From a bacterium (GTDB lineage Bacteria; Bacillota; Clostridia; Christensenellales; CAG-138): 64,000 nt of DNA. The notes below the pieces were generated by a model. The model had not been told where the DNA came from, searched no databases, and saw only the letters and a list, made by a program, of their open reading frames with translations. Positions 8,247 through 15,970 of this stretch are shown here, one piece after another (position 1 is the stretch's first letter; the number at the start of each line of letters is the position of its first letter). The stretch covers positions 124,001 to 188,000 of the forward strand of contig JALFDW010000042.1 of assembly GCA_022778545.1 (NCBI GenBank), written 5' to 3'. A program made the translations under genes and the position numbers.

Positions 8247-10853
8247 ATGAAAACGGAAAAATTCAACGTAACGGGCATGACCTGCGCCGCGTGCGAAGCG
8301 AATGTGACCCGGAGCGTTAAGAAGCTCGAGGGCGTTTCGGAGGTCGCGGTCAGCCTGCTCGCGAACCAGATGCGCGTAACGTATGATGAAAACGCTCTTA
8401 ACGAAGCGGAGATCATCCGCGCGGTGACGGAAGCCGGCTATGGCGCAGCGCGGATCGGGCAGGAGAAGACACAGGAGAAAGGCGGCTTCCGCAGCGAATG
8501 GAAGCGGAGACAGGATGCGGCGGAAGAAGAGCGGCGGGGGATGAAGCGCCGGCTTACGTTTTCGATCATTCTGTTGATCCCGCTGATGTATGTTGCGATG
8601 GGCGGGATGATGGGGCTGCCCGTGCCCACATTCCTGAGCGGCATGGAAAATGCGCTCATCTCCGCGTTTACACAGTTCCTGATTGCGCTGCCGGTGCTCT
8701 TCGTGAACCGGAAGTTCTTCATTTCCGGCTTCCACGCGCTCAAAAAACGTGCGCCGAATATGGATTCGCTCGTCGCAGTCGGCTCAGGTGCTTCGATGCT
8801 CTATGGCATTTTTGCGATCTACCGCATGGCCTACGGCATGGGGCATGGGGAAATGGAGGTCGTGCACCGATATGCGCATTCCCTTTACTTTGAATCGGCG
8901 GCGATGATCCTCACGCTCGTTACAGTCGGGAAATATCTGGAGGCACGCTCAAAAGCAAAAACTTCCGATGCGCTCGGCAAACTTGTGGAGCTTGCACCGA
9001 AAACCGCAACCGTGGTGCGCGGCGGCGTGGAGGAGATGATTCCGTCCGAACAGGTTGTGGCAGGGGATATTATCGTCATAAAGCCAGGGGAGAGCATTCC
9101 TGTGGACGGCGTTGTGACGGAGGGCCATGGGTATGTGGATCAGGCGGCGATCACGGGGGAGAGCATTCCTGTGGAAAAATCCGCCGGCGATACGGTCATC
9201 TCCGCGACGATCAACAAAAACGGCACGTTCCGCTTCCGTGCATCCCGCGTGGGGGACGACACGACGCTTGCGCAGATTATCCGCCTTGTGGATGAGGCGG
9301 GGACGTCAAAGGCGCCCATTGCCCGGCTTGCGGACAGGATCAGCGGCGTGTTCGTGCCGGTTGTGATGGGGATCGCGCTGCTTGCGGGCGCGGCCTGGAT
9401 GATTGCCGGGCAGGACTTTGAATTTGCGCTGAACTGCGCGGTGTCCGTCCTTGTGATCTCCTGCCCCTGTGCGCTCGGCCTTGCAACGCCGGTCGCCATC
9501 ATGGTGGGGACGGGGAAAGCGGCGGAGTACGGCATTCTGATCAAATCCGCGGAGAGCCTTGAAAACCTGCATGCTGTCGATACCATTGTGCTGGATAAGA
9601 CGGGGACGATCACCGCGGGCCATCCGGCGGTCACGGATGTGCTCGTCCTTGCTCCGGATATGGCGGAGCGGGAATTTCTTGCCGTGGCTGCAAGCGCAGA
9701 AGCCGGCAGCGAGCACCCGCTGGCTGCGGCTGTGGTGGAACGGGCAAAGGCGGAAGGCATCGCCTGCGAAGTGCCGGAGCAGTTTGAAATGCATGCAGGG
9801 CGCGGTGTGCGCTCTGTGATCCATGGGAAGGCCATCCTTGCGGGCAATGTGGCGTTCCTGCGTGAAAATGGTATCGCGGAGGCGGACGGCACAGCCGTGC
9901 AGGGAGCACTGGAGCGCTTTGCTGCCGCCGGGAAAACGCCGCTGCTGTTTGCGCGGGATGGCACGGTGCTTGGCGTGATTGCCGTCGCGGATACCGTGCG
10001 TGAAACGAGCCGCGCGGCCATCGGGCAATTTCAAAGGATGGGGCTCCGTGTGGTGATGCTCACCGGAGATAACCGCGCGACTGCGGAGACGATCCGCGCG
10101 GAACTCGGCATTGCGGAAGCGATTTCGGAAGTGCTGCCCACGGAAAAGGAGGCCTGTGTCCGCAGCCTGCAGGAAAAAGGACATAAGGTCGCCATGGTGG
10201 GGGACGGTGTGAACGACGCGCCTGCGCTGATGCGGGCGGACATCGGCATCGCCATCGGCGCGGGAACGGACATTGCAATTGATTCCGCGGACGTGGTGCT
10301 GATGAAGGATTCCCTCCTGGATGTGGCGACGGCGATCCGCTTGAGCCGCGCTGTTGTGCGCAACATCCGCATGAACCTGTTCTGGGCGTTCTTCTATAAC
10401 GTCCTCGGCATTCCGGTCGCGGCGGGTGTGCTGTACCCGGCATTCAAGCTGCTGTTGAGCCCGATGATCGGTTCTGCGGCGATGAGCTTAAGCTCCCTTT
10501 GCGTGGTAACGAACGCGCTGCGGCTGCGCCTGTTCCGGGATACGGAAAACGAAAGGGGCATGGCGGATGCGCAGGAGCGTACGGAAACAGATAAAACACA
10601 ATCCACTGCAGATGAAACGAAAGGAGAATACAACATGAAAAAGGTGCTTACGGTAGAAGGCATGATGTGCGCGCATTGCGAGGCGCATGTGAAGAAGGCG
10701 CTTGCAGGCGTGGAGGGCGTGGCGGAGGTCGCCGTGGAGCTTCAGGCGAAGAAAGCTACGGTCACCCTTGCGAAAGAGGTCTCCGACAAGGCGCTTGCGG
10801 ATGCCGTAACGGAAGCGGGCTACACCGTGACCGGCTGCGTGACGGAGAAATAA
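8247..10853 (+). CDS. copA: Cu(I)-exporting P1B-type ATPase with N- and C-terminal HMA domains
   Basis: 868 residues from ATG 8247 (AAAGGGA six bases upstream; ATG 8241 is an alternative). Domains in order: HMA with GMTCAAC near residue 14, membrane helices, TGES actuator motif near 305, the CPC copper site in SCPCALGLATP near 405, DKTGT phosphorylation site near 450, SEHPLA and GDGVNDAP. Uncommonly the chain continues through an acidic, Thr/Glu-rich linker into a second HMA domain with GMMCAHC at the C-terminus. That tail has its own ribosome binding site and start and looks like a fused copZ. It exports Cu(I) to limit toxicity and is co-transcribed with csoR. Confidence 0.93.
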   Translation: MKTEKFNVTGMTCAACEANVTRSVKKLEGVSEVAVSLLANQMRVTYDENALNEAEIIRAVTEAGYGAARIGQEKTQEKGGFRSEWKRRQDAAEEERRGMKRRLTFSIILLIPLMYVAMGGMMGLPVPTFLSGMENALISAFTQFLIALPVLFVNRKFFISGFHALKKRAPNMDSLVAVGSGASMLYGIFAIYRMAYGMGHGEMEVVHRYAHSLYFESAAMILTLVTVGKYLEARSKAKTSDALGKLVELAPKTATVVRGGVEEMIPSEQVVAGDIIVIKPGESIPVDGVVTEGHGYVDQAAITGESIPVEKSAGDTVISATINKNGTFRFRASRVGDDTTLAQIIRLVDEAGTSKAPIARLADRISGVFVPVVMGIALLAGAAWMIAGQDFEFALNCAVSVLVISCPCALGLATPVAIMVGTGKAAEYGILIKSAESLENLHAVDTIVLDKTGTITAGHPAVTDVLVLAPDMAEREFLAVAASAEAGSEHPLAAAVVERAKAEGIACEVPEQFEMHAGRGVRSVIHGKAILAGNVAFLRENGIAEADGTAVQGALERFAAAGKTPLLFARDGTVLGVIAVADTVRETSRAAIGQFQRMGLRVVMLTGDNRATAETIRAELGIAEAISEVLPTEKEACVRSLQEKGHKVAMVGDGVNDAPALMRADIGIAIGAGTDIAIDSADVVLMKDSLLDVATAIRLSRAVVRNIRMNLFWAFFYNVLGIPVAAGVLYPAFKLLLSPMIGSAAMSLSSLCVVTNALRLRLFRDTENERGMADAQERTETDKTQSTADETKGEYNMKKVLTVEGMMCAHCEAHVKKALAGVEGVAEVAVELQAKKATVTLAKEVSDKALADAVTEAGYTVTGCVTEK
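10635..10853 (+). CDS. copZ: Nested CopZ-like copper chaperone, in frame inside copA
   Basis: The last 72 codons of copA begin at an ATG (10635) placed eight bases after AAGGAG (10621-10626), an ideal initiation site in the middle of a gene. From that ATG the sequence is a complete single HMA domain: MKKVLTVEGMMCAHCEAHVKKAL, then the usual beta-alpha-beta pattern to ...ALADAVTEAGYTVTGC. Free CopZ carries Cu(I) to CopA. The simplest reading is that the operon makes both a full ATPase with a tethered HMA and a free chaperone. Alternatively the site is a relic of a recent csoR-copA-copZ fusion. Internal initiation is inferred, not shown. Confidence 0.7.
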   Translation: MKKVLTVEGMMCAHCEAHVKKALAGVEGVAEVAVELQAKKATVTLAKEVSDKALADAVTEAGYTVTGCVTEK

Positions 10854-10933
10854 CGGCGAAATCCGGCGCGGACAAACAAGTTCCGCCAAGATCGGGCATA
10901 GGCTGATACACCGACAACGAGGAGGCGTAACCT

Positions 10934-11581
10934 ATGCTCGATCTATTTTTTCAGATTTTCAGGGACATTTTCTTTTTTGCGGGATATGTTGGGACAAACG
11001 GATCATTCCCGGAGCCGCTTCCGCCGGAGGAGGAACAGGCCTGCCTCATGCGCCTTGGCAAGGGCGACCCGGCAGCCCGGGCCATGCTCATTGAGCATAA
11101 CCTGCGCCTTGTTGCGCACATCGCAAAGAAATACGCCGGGCCCAGGCGGGATCAGGACGATCTGATCTCGATCGGGACGGTGGGGCTCATCAAGGCGGTC
11201 TCCACGTTTGACCCAAAGAAAAACAGCGCTCTTGCAACATACGCGGCAAGGTGTATAGAGAATGAGATCCTCATGTCCCTCCGGGCTGAAAAGAAGCAGA
11301 GCGGGGAGGTTTCGCTCAGCGACCCTATCGGCGTGGACGGCGACGGAAATGAGATCTCCCTTGCGGACATCCTGGGTTCTGAGTCGGATCAGGTGCAGCG
11401 GGATGTGGAAAGCCGAATCGCTTCCGAGCAGGTGCGCTGCGCGGTGGAGACTGCGCTTTCCGGGCGTGAGCGCACGGTCATTCAGCTTCGCTACGGCTTG
11501 TTTGGCGGCCACTGCATGCCGCAGCGTGAGGTTGCGGCGCTGCTTGGCATTTCAAGAAGCTATGTATCGCGCCGCGGTTAA
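10934..11581 (+). CDS. sigK: Sporulation sigma factor K, 5' part, interrupted by the skin-like element
   Basis: 215 codons, RBS GAGGAGG. It directs late mother-cell transcription. The N-terminus has a hydrophobic pro-region (LDLFFQIFRDIFFFAGYV), then NGSFPEPLPPEEE, the region 2 block IEHNLRLVAHIAKKY...DLISIGTVGLIKAVSTFD...ATYAARCIENEILM and region 4 ending REVAALLGISRSYVS. The frame then stops at RRG-TAA, about 20 residues short and inside the region 4.2 recognition helix. The missing segment is at 17902-17982. Joining at the shared GTATC gives a 236-residue protein, close to the 241 of B. subtilis pro-SigK. As it stands the product should be inactive. Confidence 0.93.
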   Translation: MLDLFFQIFRDIFFFAGYVGTNGSFPEPLPPEEEQACLMRLGKGDPAARAMLIEHNLRLVAHIAKKYAGPRRDQDDLISIGTVGLIKAVSTFDPKKNSALATYAARCIENEILMSLRAEKKQSGEVSLSDPIGVDGDGNEISLADILGSESDQVQRDVESRIASEQVRCAVETALSGRERTVIQLRYGLFGGHCMPQREVAALLGISRSYVSRRG

Positions 11582-11590
11582 TGTAAGCGA
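11564..11590 (+). repeat. Left attachment junction of the skin-like element
   Basis: GTATC core (11564-11568) followed by a 22-base arm (11569-11590) that matches the reverse complement of the right arm (17877-17898) at 17 of 22 positions. Confidence 0.8.
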
Positions 11591-11636
11591 GGCGTTCTCC
11601 ATGGCATATGAAAGCGGAGACGCGCTCCGGCGGCGG

Positions 11637-11666
11637 TTGACACGGGGAACAGGGGTGCGATAAAAT
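11637..11666 (+). promoter_or_regulatory. Promoter of the tcdA-like gene
   Basis: TTGACA (11637-11642) and TAAAAT (11661-11666) with an 18-bp spacer, just inside the left end of the element. Confidence 0.75.
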
Positions 11667-11736
11667 AACCGATAATAATACTATGCAGATTGGTTTCATC
11701 GGGGAGCGGAATGCATAGAAACGAGGAAATCTCAGT

Positions 11737-12492
11737 ATGCTCAATCAGTTTTCAAGAACGCAGCTTCTATTCGGTGCGGAGGCCATGGAAAAGCTGTATC
11801 ATGCCCGTGTGGCCGTGTTTGGGATCGGCGGCGTGGGCGGCTATACGGCGGAAGCTTTGGCGCGCAGCGGCATCGGCACGCTGGATTTGATCGACGACGA
11901 TAAGGTCTGCCTTACAAACATCAACCGCCAGATCTTCGCAACGCGGAAAACCGTGGGGCAATACAAGGTGGATGTGGCCGAACAGAGGATCCTTGACATC
12001 AACCCGCACGCCGTCGTGCATACATACAAAACCTTTTATTCTCCCGACACGGCGGAGCAATTCGATTTTACGCTTTATGACTATGTGGTGGACGCCATCG
12101 ACACCGTTACAGGTAAGCTGGAACTGGTGGAGCAGGCGGAGAAGGCCGGTGTCCCGATCATCAGCAGCATGGGAGCGGGAAACAAACTGGACCCTACTGC
12201 CTTCGAAGTTGCGGACATCTATGAGACTTCGGTATGCCCGCTGGCGCGCGTGATGCGGCGGGAGCTGAAAAAACGGGGAATTAAAAAGTTAAAGGTGGTC
12301 TACTCTAAAGAGCCTGCCATGACACCCATTGACGATATGGCGGTCAGCTGCCGGGCAAACTGCATTTGCCCGCCCGGCACGGCCAGAACATGTACTCAGC
12401 GGCGGCAGGTGCCCGGAAGCAACGCGTTTGTGCCTCCGGTTGCCGGCTTGATCATCGCCGGCGAGGTGGTCAAGGGTATAGCCGGCCTGTGA
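11737..12492 (+). CDS. tcdA: tRNA threonylcarbamoyladenosine dehydratase-like protein (TcdA/CsdL, ThiF fold)
   Basis: 251 residues, RBS GAGGAAA. The Rossmann-like ATP site is clear: RVAVFGIGGVGGYTAEALARSGIG near residues 24-47, then LDLIDDDKVCLTNINRQIFAT. Cysteines occur late (SCRANCICPPG). The E1-like family adenylates a carboxylate; TcdA cyclises t6A to ct6A in tRNAs reading ANN codons, and the E. coli enzyme works with a cysteine desulfurase system. That link fits its place beside cysteine biosynthesis genes here. HesA/MoeB-type activation of a sulfur carrier is an alternative, but length and C-terminus fit TcdA better. It is the first cargo gene of the element, with its own promoter. Confidence 0.85.
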   Translation: MLNQFSRTQLLFGAEAMEKLYHARVAVFGIGGVGGYTAEALARSGIGTLDLIDDDKVCLTNINRQIFATRKTVGQYKVDVAEQRILDINPHAVVHTYKTFYSPDTAEQFDFTLYDYVVDAIDTVTGKLELVEQAEKAGVPIISSMGAGNKLDPTAFEVADIYETSVCPLARVMRRELKKRGIKKLKVVYSKEPAMTPIDDMAVSCRANCICPPGTARTCTQRRQVPGSNAFVPPVAGLIIAGEVVKGIAGL

Positions 12493-12527
12493 AGCGTGTG
12501 CCGCAGGAAGAGCGATAAACGGCTGCG

Positions 12528-12959
12528 TCAGATGACATAGTCGTTCCCTGCTGTGCCGCGGCGCATCAGGTCTGCGATCGTGATGTTGTCAAGATAATCG
12601 CGGATGACCTTGTCGAGCCCCTGCCACAGGGGCAGCGTGCGGCAGTCCGCCATTCTCGGGCAGAGCGTAGCGCCCTCTTCCAAACAGGAAACGGGCGCGA
12701 GCGATTCTTCCGTCAGCTGCAAAATGCTGCCGACGGTGTATTGATCCGGCGCTTTGGTCAGCTGATAGCCACCGCCTTTTCCGCGCAGACCGTTGAGCAG
12801 CTTCGCTTTCACGAGCAGCTTTATGATGCTTTCAAGATATTTTTCTGATATTTCCTGCCGTTCGGCGACCATCTTCAAAGGGATGAATCCATCGGTCTGG
12901 TGCTCTGCGAGGTCGATCATGACCCGAAGCGCATAGCGGCCTTTTGTTGAAATGAGCAT
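12528..12959 (-). CDS. Rrf2-family transcriptional regulator
   Basis: 143 residues from ATG 12957-12959, chosen because AAGGAAGGG lies upstream and because Rrf2 proteins begin MxxSTKGRYALRVM; a longer frame adds 25 residues without a good site. The winged helix-turn-helix (PLKMVAERQEISEKYLESIIKLLVKAKLL, RGKGGGYQL) is typical. Three cysteines (SC-X7-LC-PRMAD-C) occupy the region where IscR/NsrR ligate an Fe-S cluster, unlike CymR which lacks them. Divergent from cysK, whose promoter carries an AACC-N13-GGT motif also found in this gene's own promoter and before metY. It is therefore probably the regulator of sulfur amino acid synthesis. Confidence 0.88.
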   Translation of the reverse strand: MLISTKGRYALRVMIDLAEHQTDGFIPLKMVAERQEISEKYLESIIKLLVKAKLLNGLRGKGGGYQLTKAPDQYTVGSILQLTEESLAPVSCLEEGATLCPRMADCRTLPLWQGLDKVIRDYLDNITIADLMRRGTAGNDYVI

Positions 12960-12997
12960 AGGGCACCCTTCCTTTATATCTATTCTATTTTTCATCA

Positions 12998-13034
12998 TAA
13001 ACCTATTATACAACGTGGTTAATAGGAAAATCAA
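12998..13034 (-). promoter_or_regulatory. rrf2 promoter with autoregulatory operator
   Basis: On the minus strand TTGATT (13029-13034), 18 bp, TATAAT (13005-13010). A palindrome CCTATTA-N11-TAATAGG (13002-13026) overlaps it, and it includes AACC-N13-GGT (13000-13019). Confidence 0.7.
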
Positions 13035-13055
13035 TGAAAAATATGGAATTGCCTA

Positions 13056-13084
13056 TTGACAAACAGGATATCACGCTCTATAAT
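13056..13084 (+). promoter_or_regulatory. cysK promoter, consensus sigma-A
   Basis: Perfect TTGACA, 17 bp, TATAAT. Confidence 0.9.
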
Positions 13085-13088
13085 CATA

Positions 13089-13114
13089 TTAACCTACTTG
13101 AAAGATTGGTATAA
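13089..13114 (+). promoter_or_regulatory. Probable Rrf2 operator before cysK
   Basis: TTAACC-N13-GGT-ATAA begins four bases after the -10 hexamer. It matches the metY element (14338-14363) at 20 of 26 positions. Confidence 0.65.
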
Positions 13115-13116
13115 AC

Positions 13117-13182
13117 ATGAGCAGAGAAACCTATTATTTCCGATGTTGCCGGTGCAGCTTTGAAGCCTGCATTTGCTGTTGA
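13117..13182 (+). CDS. Cysteine-rich leader peptide upstream of cysK
   Basis: A 21-codon ORF, ATG to TGA, in the 5' leader of cysK. Codons 10, 11, 13, 18, 20 and 21 are cysteine (three TGT, three TGC... the last two codons before the stop are TGC TGT), so 6 of 21 residues are Cys. This is far above chance and resembles the cysteine-sensing upstream ORFs of actinobacterial sulfur operons. No strong ribosome binding site is seen; GAAAG lies 12 bases before the ATG, and the start would be about 26 bases from the predicted transcript start. No GC-rich terminator separates it from cysK, so any attenuation would more likely be translational. Confidence 0.6.
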   Translation: MSRETYYFRCCRCSFEACICC

Positions 13183-13266
13183 AAAGGGCATGTGCGGAAT
13201 GTTGCGGTACTGAAGTGATATAAAATTAAATGATATAAAAACAAAGATTTTTGGAGGAATTTGATT

Positions 13267-14199
13267 ATGGGTAAGATCTATACATCCGCTGACCAGCTGA
13301 TCGGAAAAACGCCGCTGCTGGAGCTTAGCCACATTGAAAAAGCAGAGGGCCTTGAGGCTCGGATTTTAGGCAAACTGGAGTATTTTAACCCTGCGGGCAG
13401 CGTGAAGGACCGGATCGCTAAAGCCATGATCGACGATGCAGAAGCAAGCGGAAAGCTCAAGCCCGGCTCCGTCATCATCGAGCCGACCTCGGGCAACACG
13501 GGCATCGGCCTTGCCTCTGTGGCGGCGGCGCGCGGCTATCGGATCATCATCGTCATGCCGGAAACCATGAGCGTGGAACGCCGCCAGTTGATGAAGGCCT
13601 ACGGCGCGGAGCTGGTGCTGACGGAGGGCGCAAAGGGCATGAAAGGGGCAATTGCCAAGGCGGATGAGCTGGCGCAGGAGATTCCGAACAGCTTCGTTCC
13701 GGGCCAGTTTGTGAACCCGGCGAACCCTGCTGCGCACAAGGCTACCACGGGCCCGGAGATCTGGGACGATACCGACGGCAAGGTGGATATTTTCGTAGCA
13801 GGCGGGGGTACCGGCGGCACCGTGACCGGCGTTGGCAGCTACCTCAAGAGCAGAAACCCGAACGTGAAGGTCGTTGCGGTAGAACCTGCGTCCTCTCCCG
13901 TGCTGAGCAAGGGAACGCCCGGCACGCACAAGATCCAGGGTATCGGCGCAGGCTTTGTGCCGGATGTGCTTGATACCGGAATTTACGATGAGATCATTGC
14001 CGTGGAAAATGACGATGCCTTTGCTACTGGCAAGCAGGTCGGAAGGGAAGAAGGCGTCCTTGTGGGCATTTCCTCCGGCGCGGCCGTGTGGGCGGCGATC
14101 CAGCTGGCAAAGCGCCCGGAGAACAAGGGAAAGACGATCGTGGCGCTTCTGCCCGACACCGGTGACCGCTATCTTTCCACGCCGCTGTTTGCGGAATAA
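13267..14199 (+). CDS. cysK: Cysteine synthase (O-acetylserine sulfhydrylase)
   Basis: 310 residues from ATG 13267 with GGAGGA nine bases upstream. The PLP enzyme joins sulfide to O-acetylserine, giving cysteine. The PLP lysine lies in [14 protein letters not shown] (near residue 41), the substrate loop is [10 protein letters not shown], and the phosphate-binding loop is [22 protein letters not shown] closes the active site. The O-acetylserine would come from CysE, encoded 28 kb away in this window. It has a consensus promoter, a probable Rrf2 operator, a Cys-rich leader ORF and its own terminator. Confidence 0.95.
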   Translation: MGKIYTSADQLIGKTPLLELSHIEKAEGLEARILGKLEYFNPAGSVKDRIAKAMIDDAEASGKLKPGSVIIEPTSGNTGIGLASVAAARGYRIIIVMPETMSVERRQLMKAYGAELVLTEGAKGMKGAIAKADELAQEIPNSFVPGQFVNPANPAAHKATTGPEIWDDTDGKVDIFVAGGGTGGTVTGVGSYLKSRNPNVKVVAVEPASSPVLSKGTPGTHKIQGIGAGFVPDVLDTGIYDEIIAVENDDAFATGKQVGREEGVLVGISSGAAVWAAIQLAKRPENKGKTIVALLPDTGDRYLSTPLFAE

Positions 14200-14217
14200 A
14201 GCAGCTTGGAGCTTTGA

Positions 14218-14250
14218 AGGGCTGCTGCGCTTTTGCGGCAGCCCTGTTTT
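14218..14250 (+). terminator. Rho-independent terminator after cysK
   Basis: AGGGCTGC pairs with GCAGCCCT, with a further CGC-TTTT-GCG at the tip, followed by GTTTT. Confidence 0.85.
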
Positions 14251-14303
14251 CTGCCTGTGGCGGAAAACAGAAAAAATAAAGCACTGAATTTGAAAAAAGA
14301 CTG

Positions 14304-14332
14304 TTGACAAACGGCGTGTGCATCGCTATAAT
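14304..14332 (+). promoter_or_regulatory. metY promoter, consensus sigma-A
   Basis: Perfect TTGACA, 17 bp, TATAAT, the same architecture as cysK. Confidence 0.9.
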
Positions 14333-14337
14333 TCCAA

Positions 14338-14363
14338 TTAACCAATTTGGTAGATAGGTTTAA
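14338..14363 (+). promoter_or_regulatory. Probable Rrf2 operator before metY
   Basis: TTAACC-N13-GGT-TTAA begins five bases after the -10 hexamer; near-copy of the cysK element. Confidence 0.65.
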
Positions 14364-14387
14364 TGAACTGCAAAGGAGGCTACCGGA

Positions 14388-14528
14388 ATGAAAACATTCT
14401 TTCTTATGCTGCTGAAAAGCCATTTGCGCGGTGGCCGAATGCTTTTCTCCCGGCCTGCTGCTATGGCCGGGTGCTTTGGAGCATCCGCAGTTTGTGCGAG
14501 CTTTTTATCAGGAAGCCTTCAGGCATAA
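14388..14528 (+). CDS. 46-residue leader ORF upstream of metY
   Basis: ATG 14388 follows a near-perfect AAAGGAGG (14372-14379) at eight bases, so it is very likely translated. The peptide begins MKTFFLMLLKSHLRGG and has a hydrophobic second half (AAMAGCFGASAVCASFLSG); it contains four Met and two Cys. It could be a regulatory leader peptide or a small membrane protein. It lies between the Rrf2-type promoter and a terminator, before metY. No homologue is recognised. Confidence 0.6.
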   Translation: MKTFFLMLLKSHLRGGRMLFSRPAAMAGCFGASAVCASFLSGSLQA

Positions 14529-14604
14529 GGGCTTTCGAAAAAGAAAACGTTCGTTACACAGCCATACACAGCCCGGGAGCAAAACGCAGAGCCCCGGCTT
14601 TTTT
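14449..14604 (+). terminator. Leader terminator/attenuator before metY
   Basis: AGCCCGGG (14570-14577) pairs with CCCCGGCT (14592-14599, one mismatch), followed by six T. Upstream, inside the leader ORF, CCCGGCC (14449-14455) pairs with GGCCGGG (14465-14471). GCCGGG of that second strand could instead pair with CCCGGC of the terminator 3' arm, an antiterminator geometry. metY starts 53 bases past the T-run with no clear promoter between. Confidence 0.55.
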
Positions 14605-14657
14605 ATATCCAAACATCTAAAACTGTTATTTTAATATTTTATGAAAGAGGTATGATT

Positions 14658-15941
14658 ATGAGCAACTACAAATTTGAAACACTGCAGCTTCACGTTGGGC
14701 AGGAGCAGCCGGACCCGGCAACGGACGCCCGTGCTGTGCCGATTTATCAGACGACTTCTTATGTGTTCCGCAACTGTGAGCATGCCGCTGCGCGTTTCGG
14801 CCTTGCAGACGCAGGCAACATTTATGGCCGCTTGACGAACTCCACGCAGGATGTGCTGGAAAAGCGCGTTGCAGCGCTGGAGGGCGGCGTTGCAGCCCTG
14901 GCCCTCGCTTCCGGCGCTGCGGCCATTACCTACACCATCGAGGCGCTTGCGCAGGCGGGGGATCATATCGTTGCGCAGAAAACCATCTATGGCGGGAGCT
15001 ACAACCTGCTGGCACACACGTTGGCGCAGTTTGGCGTAACGACCACTTTTGTGGATGCACATGACCTGCAGGAGGTCGAAGCAGCCATTCAGGAGAACAC
15101 GAAGGCTGTCTATCTGGAGACGCTCGGCAACCCGAACAGCGACATTCCCGACATTGACGCCATCGCGGAGATCGCACACAGGCACGGCCTGCCCCTCGTC
15201 ATCGACAACACGTTCGGCACGCCTTACCTGATCCGGCCCATCGAACACGGGGCGGACATCGTAGTTCACTCTGCCACGAAGTTCCTGGGCGGCCACGGTA
15301 CGACCCTGGGCGGTATCATCGTGGATTCCGGGAAGTTTGACTGGAAGGCCAGCGGGAAATATGCGCCCATCGCCGAACCCAACCCCAGCTACCACGGCGT
15401 CAGCTTTTCGGATGCTGCCGGCCCTGCGGCTTTTGTCACCTATGTACGGGCGATCCTCCTGCGGGACACCGGCGCGGCCATTTCCCCATTCAACGCCTTC
15501 CTGCTGCTGCAGGGAGTGGAGACGCTTTCCCTCAGGCTCGAGCGCCACGCGGAGAATACGAAGAAAGTTGTGGAGTTCCTTGCGAATCACCCGCAGGTCG
15601 AAAAGGTGAACCACCCCAGCCTGCCGGATCATCCCGACCACGCGCTGTATGAAAGATACTTCCCGAACGGCGGCGCATCCATCTTTACCTTCGAGATCAA
15701 GGGCGGCAAGGAGGAAGCGCACCGGTTCATTGACAACCTGGAGATCTTCTCGCTGCTTGCGAATGTGGCGGATGTAAAATCCCTCGTGATCCATCCGGCC
15801 ACGACGACGCACTCGCAGCTGAGCGAAGAGGAACTGTTGGATCAGGGTATCAAACCGAACACCATCCGCCTTTCCATCGGCACGGAACATATCGATGACA
15901 TCATTGCGGATCTGGAGAAAGGCTTTGCCGCGGTGAAATGA
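14658..15941 (+). CDS. metY: O-acetylhomoserine sulfhydrylase (aminocarboxypropyltransferase)
   Basis: 427 residues from ATG 14658 (GAAAGAGG seven bases before; ATG 14652 is too close to it). The PLP Cys/Met metabolism family is clear from ETLQLHVGQEQPDPATDARAVPIYQT at the start, VIDNTFGTPYL, and the PLP lysine in VHSATKFLGGHGTTLGG near residue 207. The enzyme uses sulfide or methanethiol and O-acetylhomoserine to make homocysteine or methionine. The 427-residue length and the central insert favour MetY over MetB/MetC. It shares promoter type and operator with cysK on the same element. Confidence 0.93.
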   Translation: MSNYKFETLQLHVGQEQPDPATDARAVPIYQTTSYVFRNCEHAAARFGLADAGNIYGRLTNSTQDVLEKRVAALEGGVAALALASGAAAITYTIEALAQAGDHIVAQKTIYGGSYNLLAHTLAQFGVTTTFVDAHDLQEVEAAIQENTKAVYLETLGNPNSDIPDIDAIAEIAHRHGLPLVIDNTFGTPYLIRPIEHGADIVVHSATKFLGGHGTTLGGIIVDSGKFDWKASGKYAPIAEPNPSYHGVSFSDAAGPAAFVTYVRAILLRDTGAAISPFNAFLLLQGVETLSLRLERHAENTKKVVEFLANHPQVEKVNHPSLPDHPDHALYERYFPNGGASIFTFEIKGGKEEAHRFIDNLEIFSLLANVADVKSLVIHPATTTHSQLSEEELLDQGIKPNTIRLSIGTEHIDDIIADLEKGFAAVK

Positions 15942-15970
15942 CCTGCATGAACTATATTGAATAAGAACGG

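Noticed and set aside
11564-11581. sigK truncation as a sequencing frameshift
   Set aside because: Neither other frame continues with an EKKA-type SigK end at this point, while the true end is found in phase at 17902 beside a recombinase.
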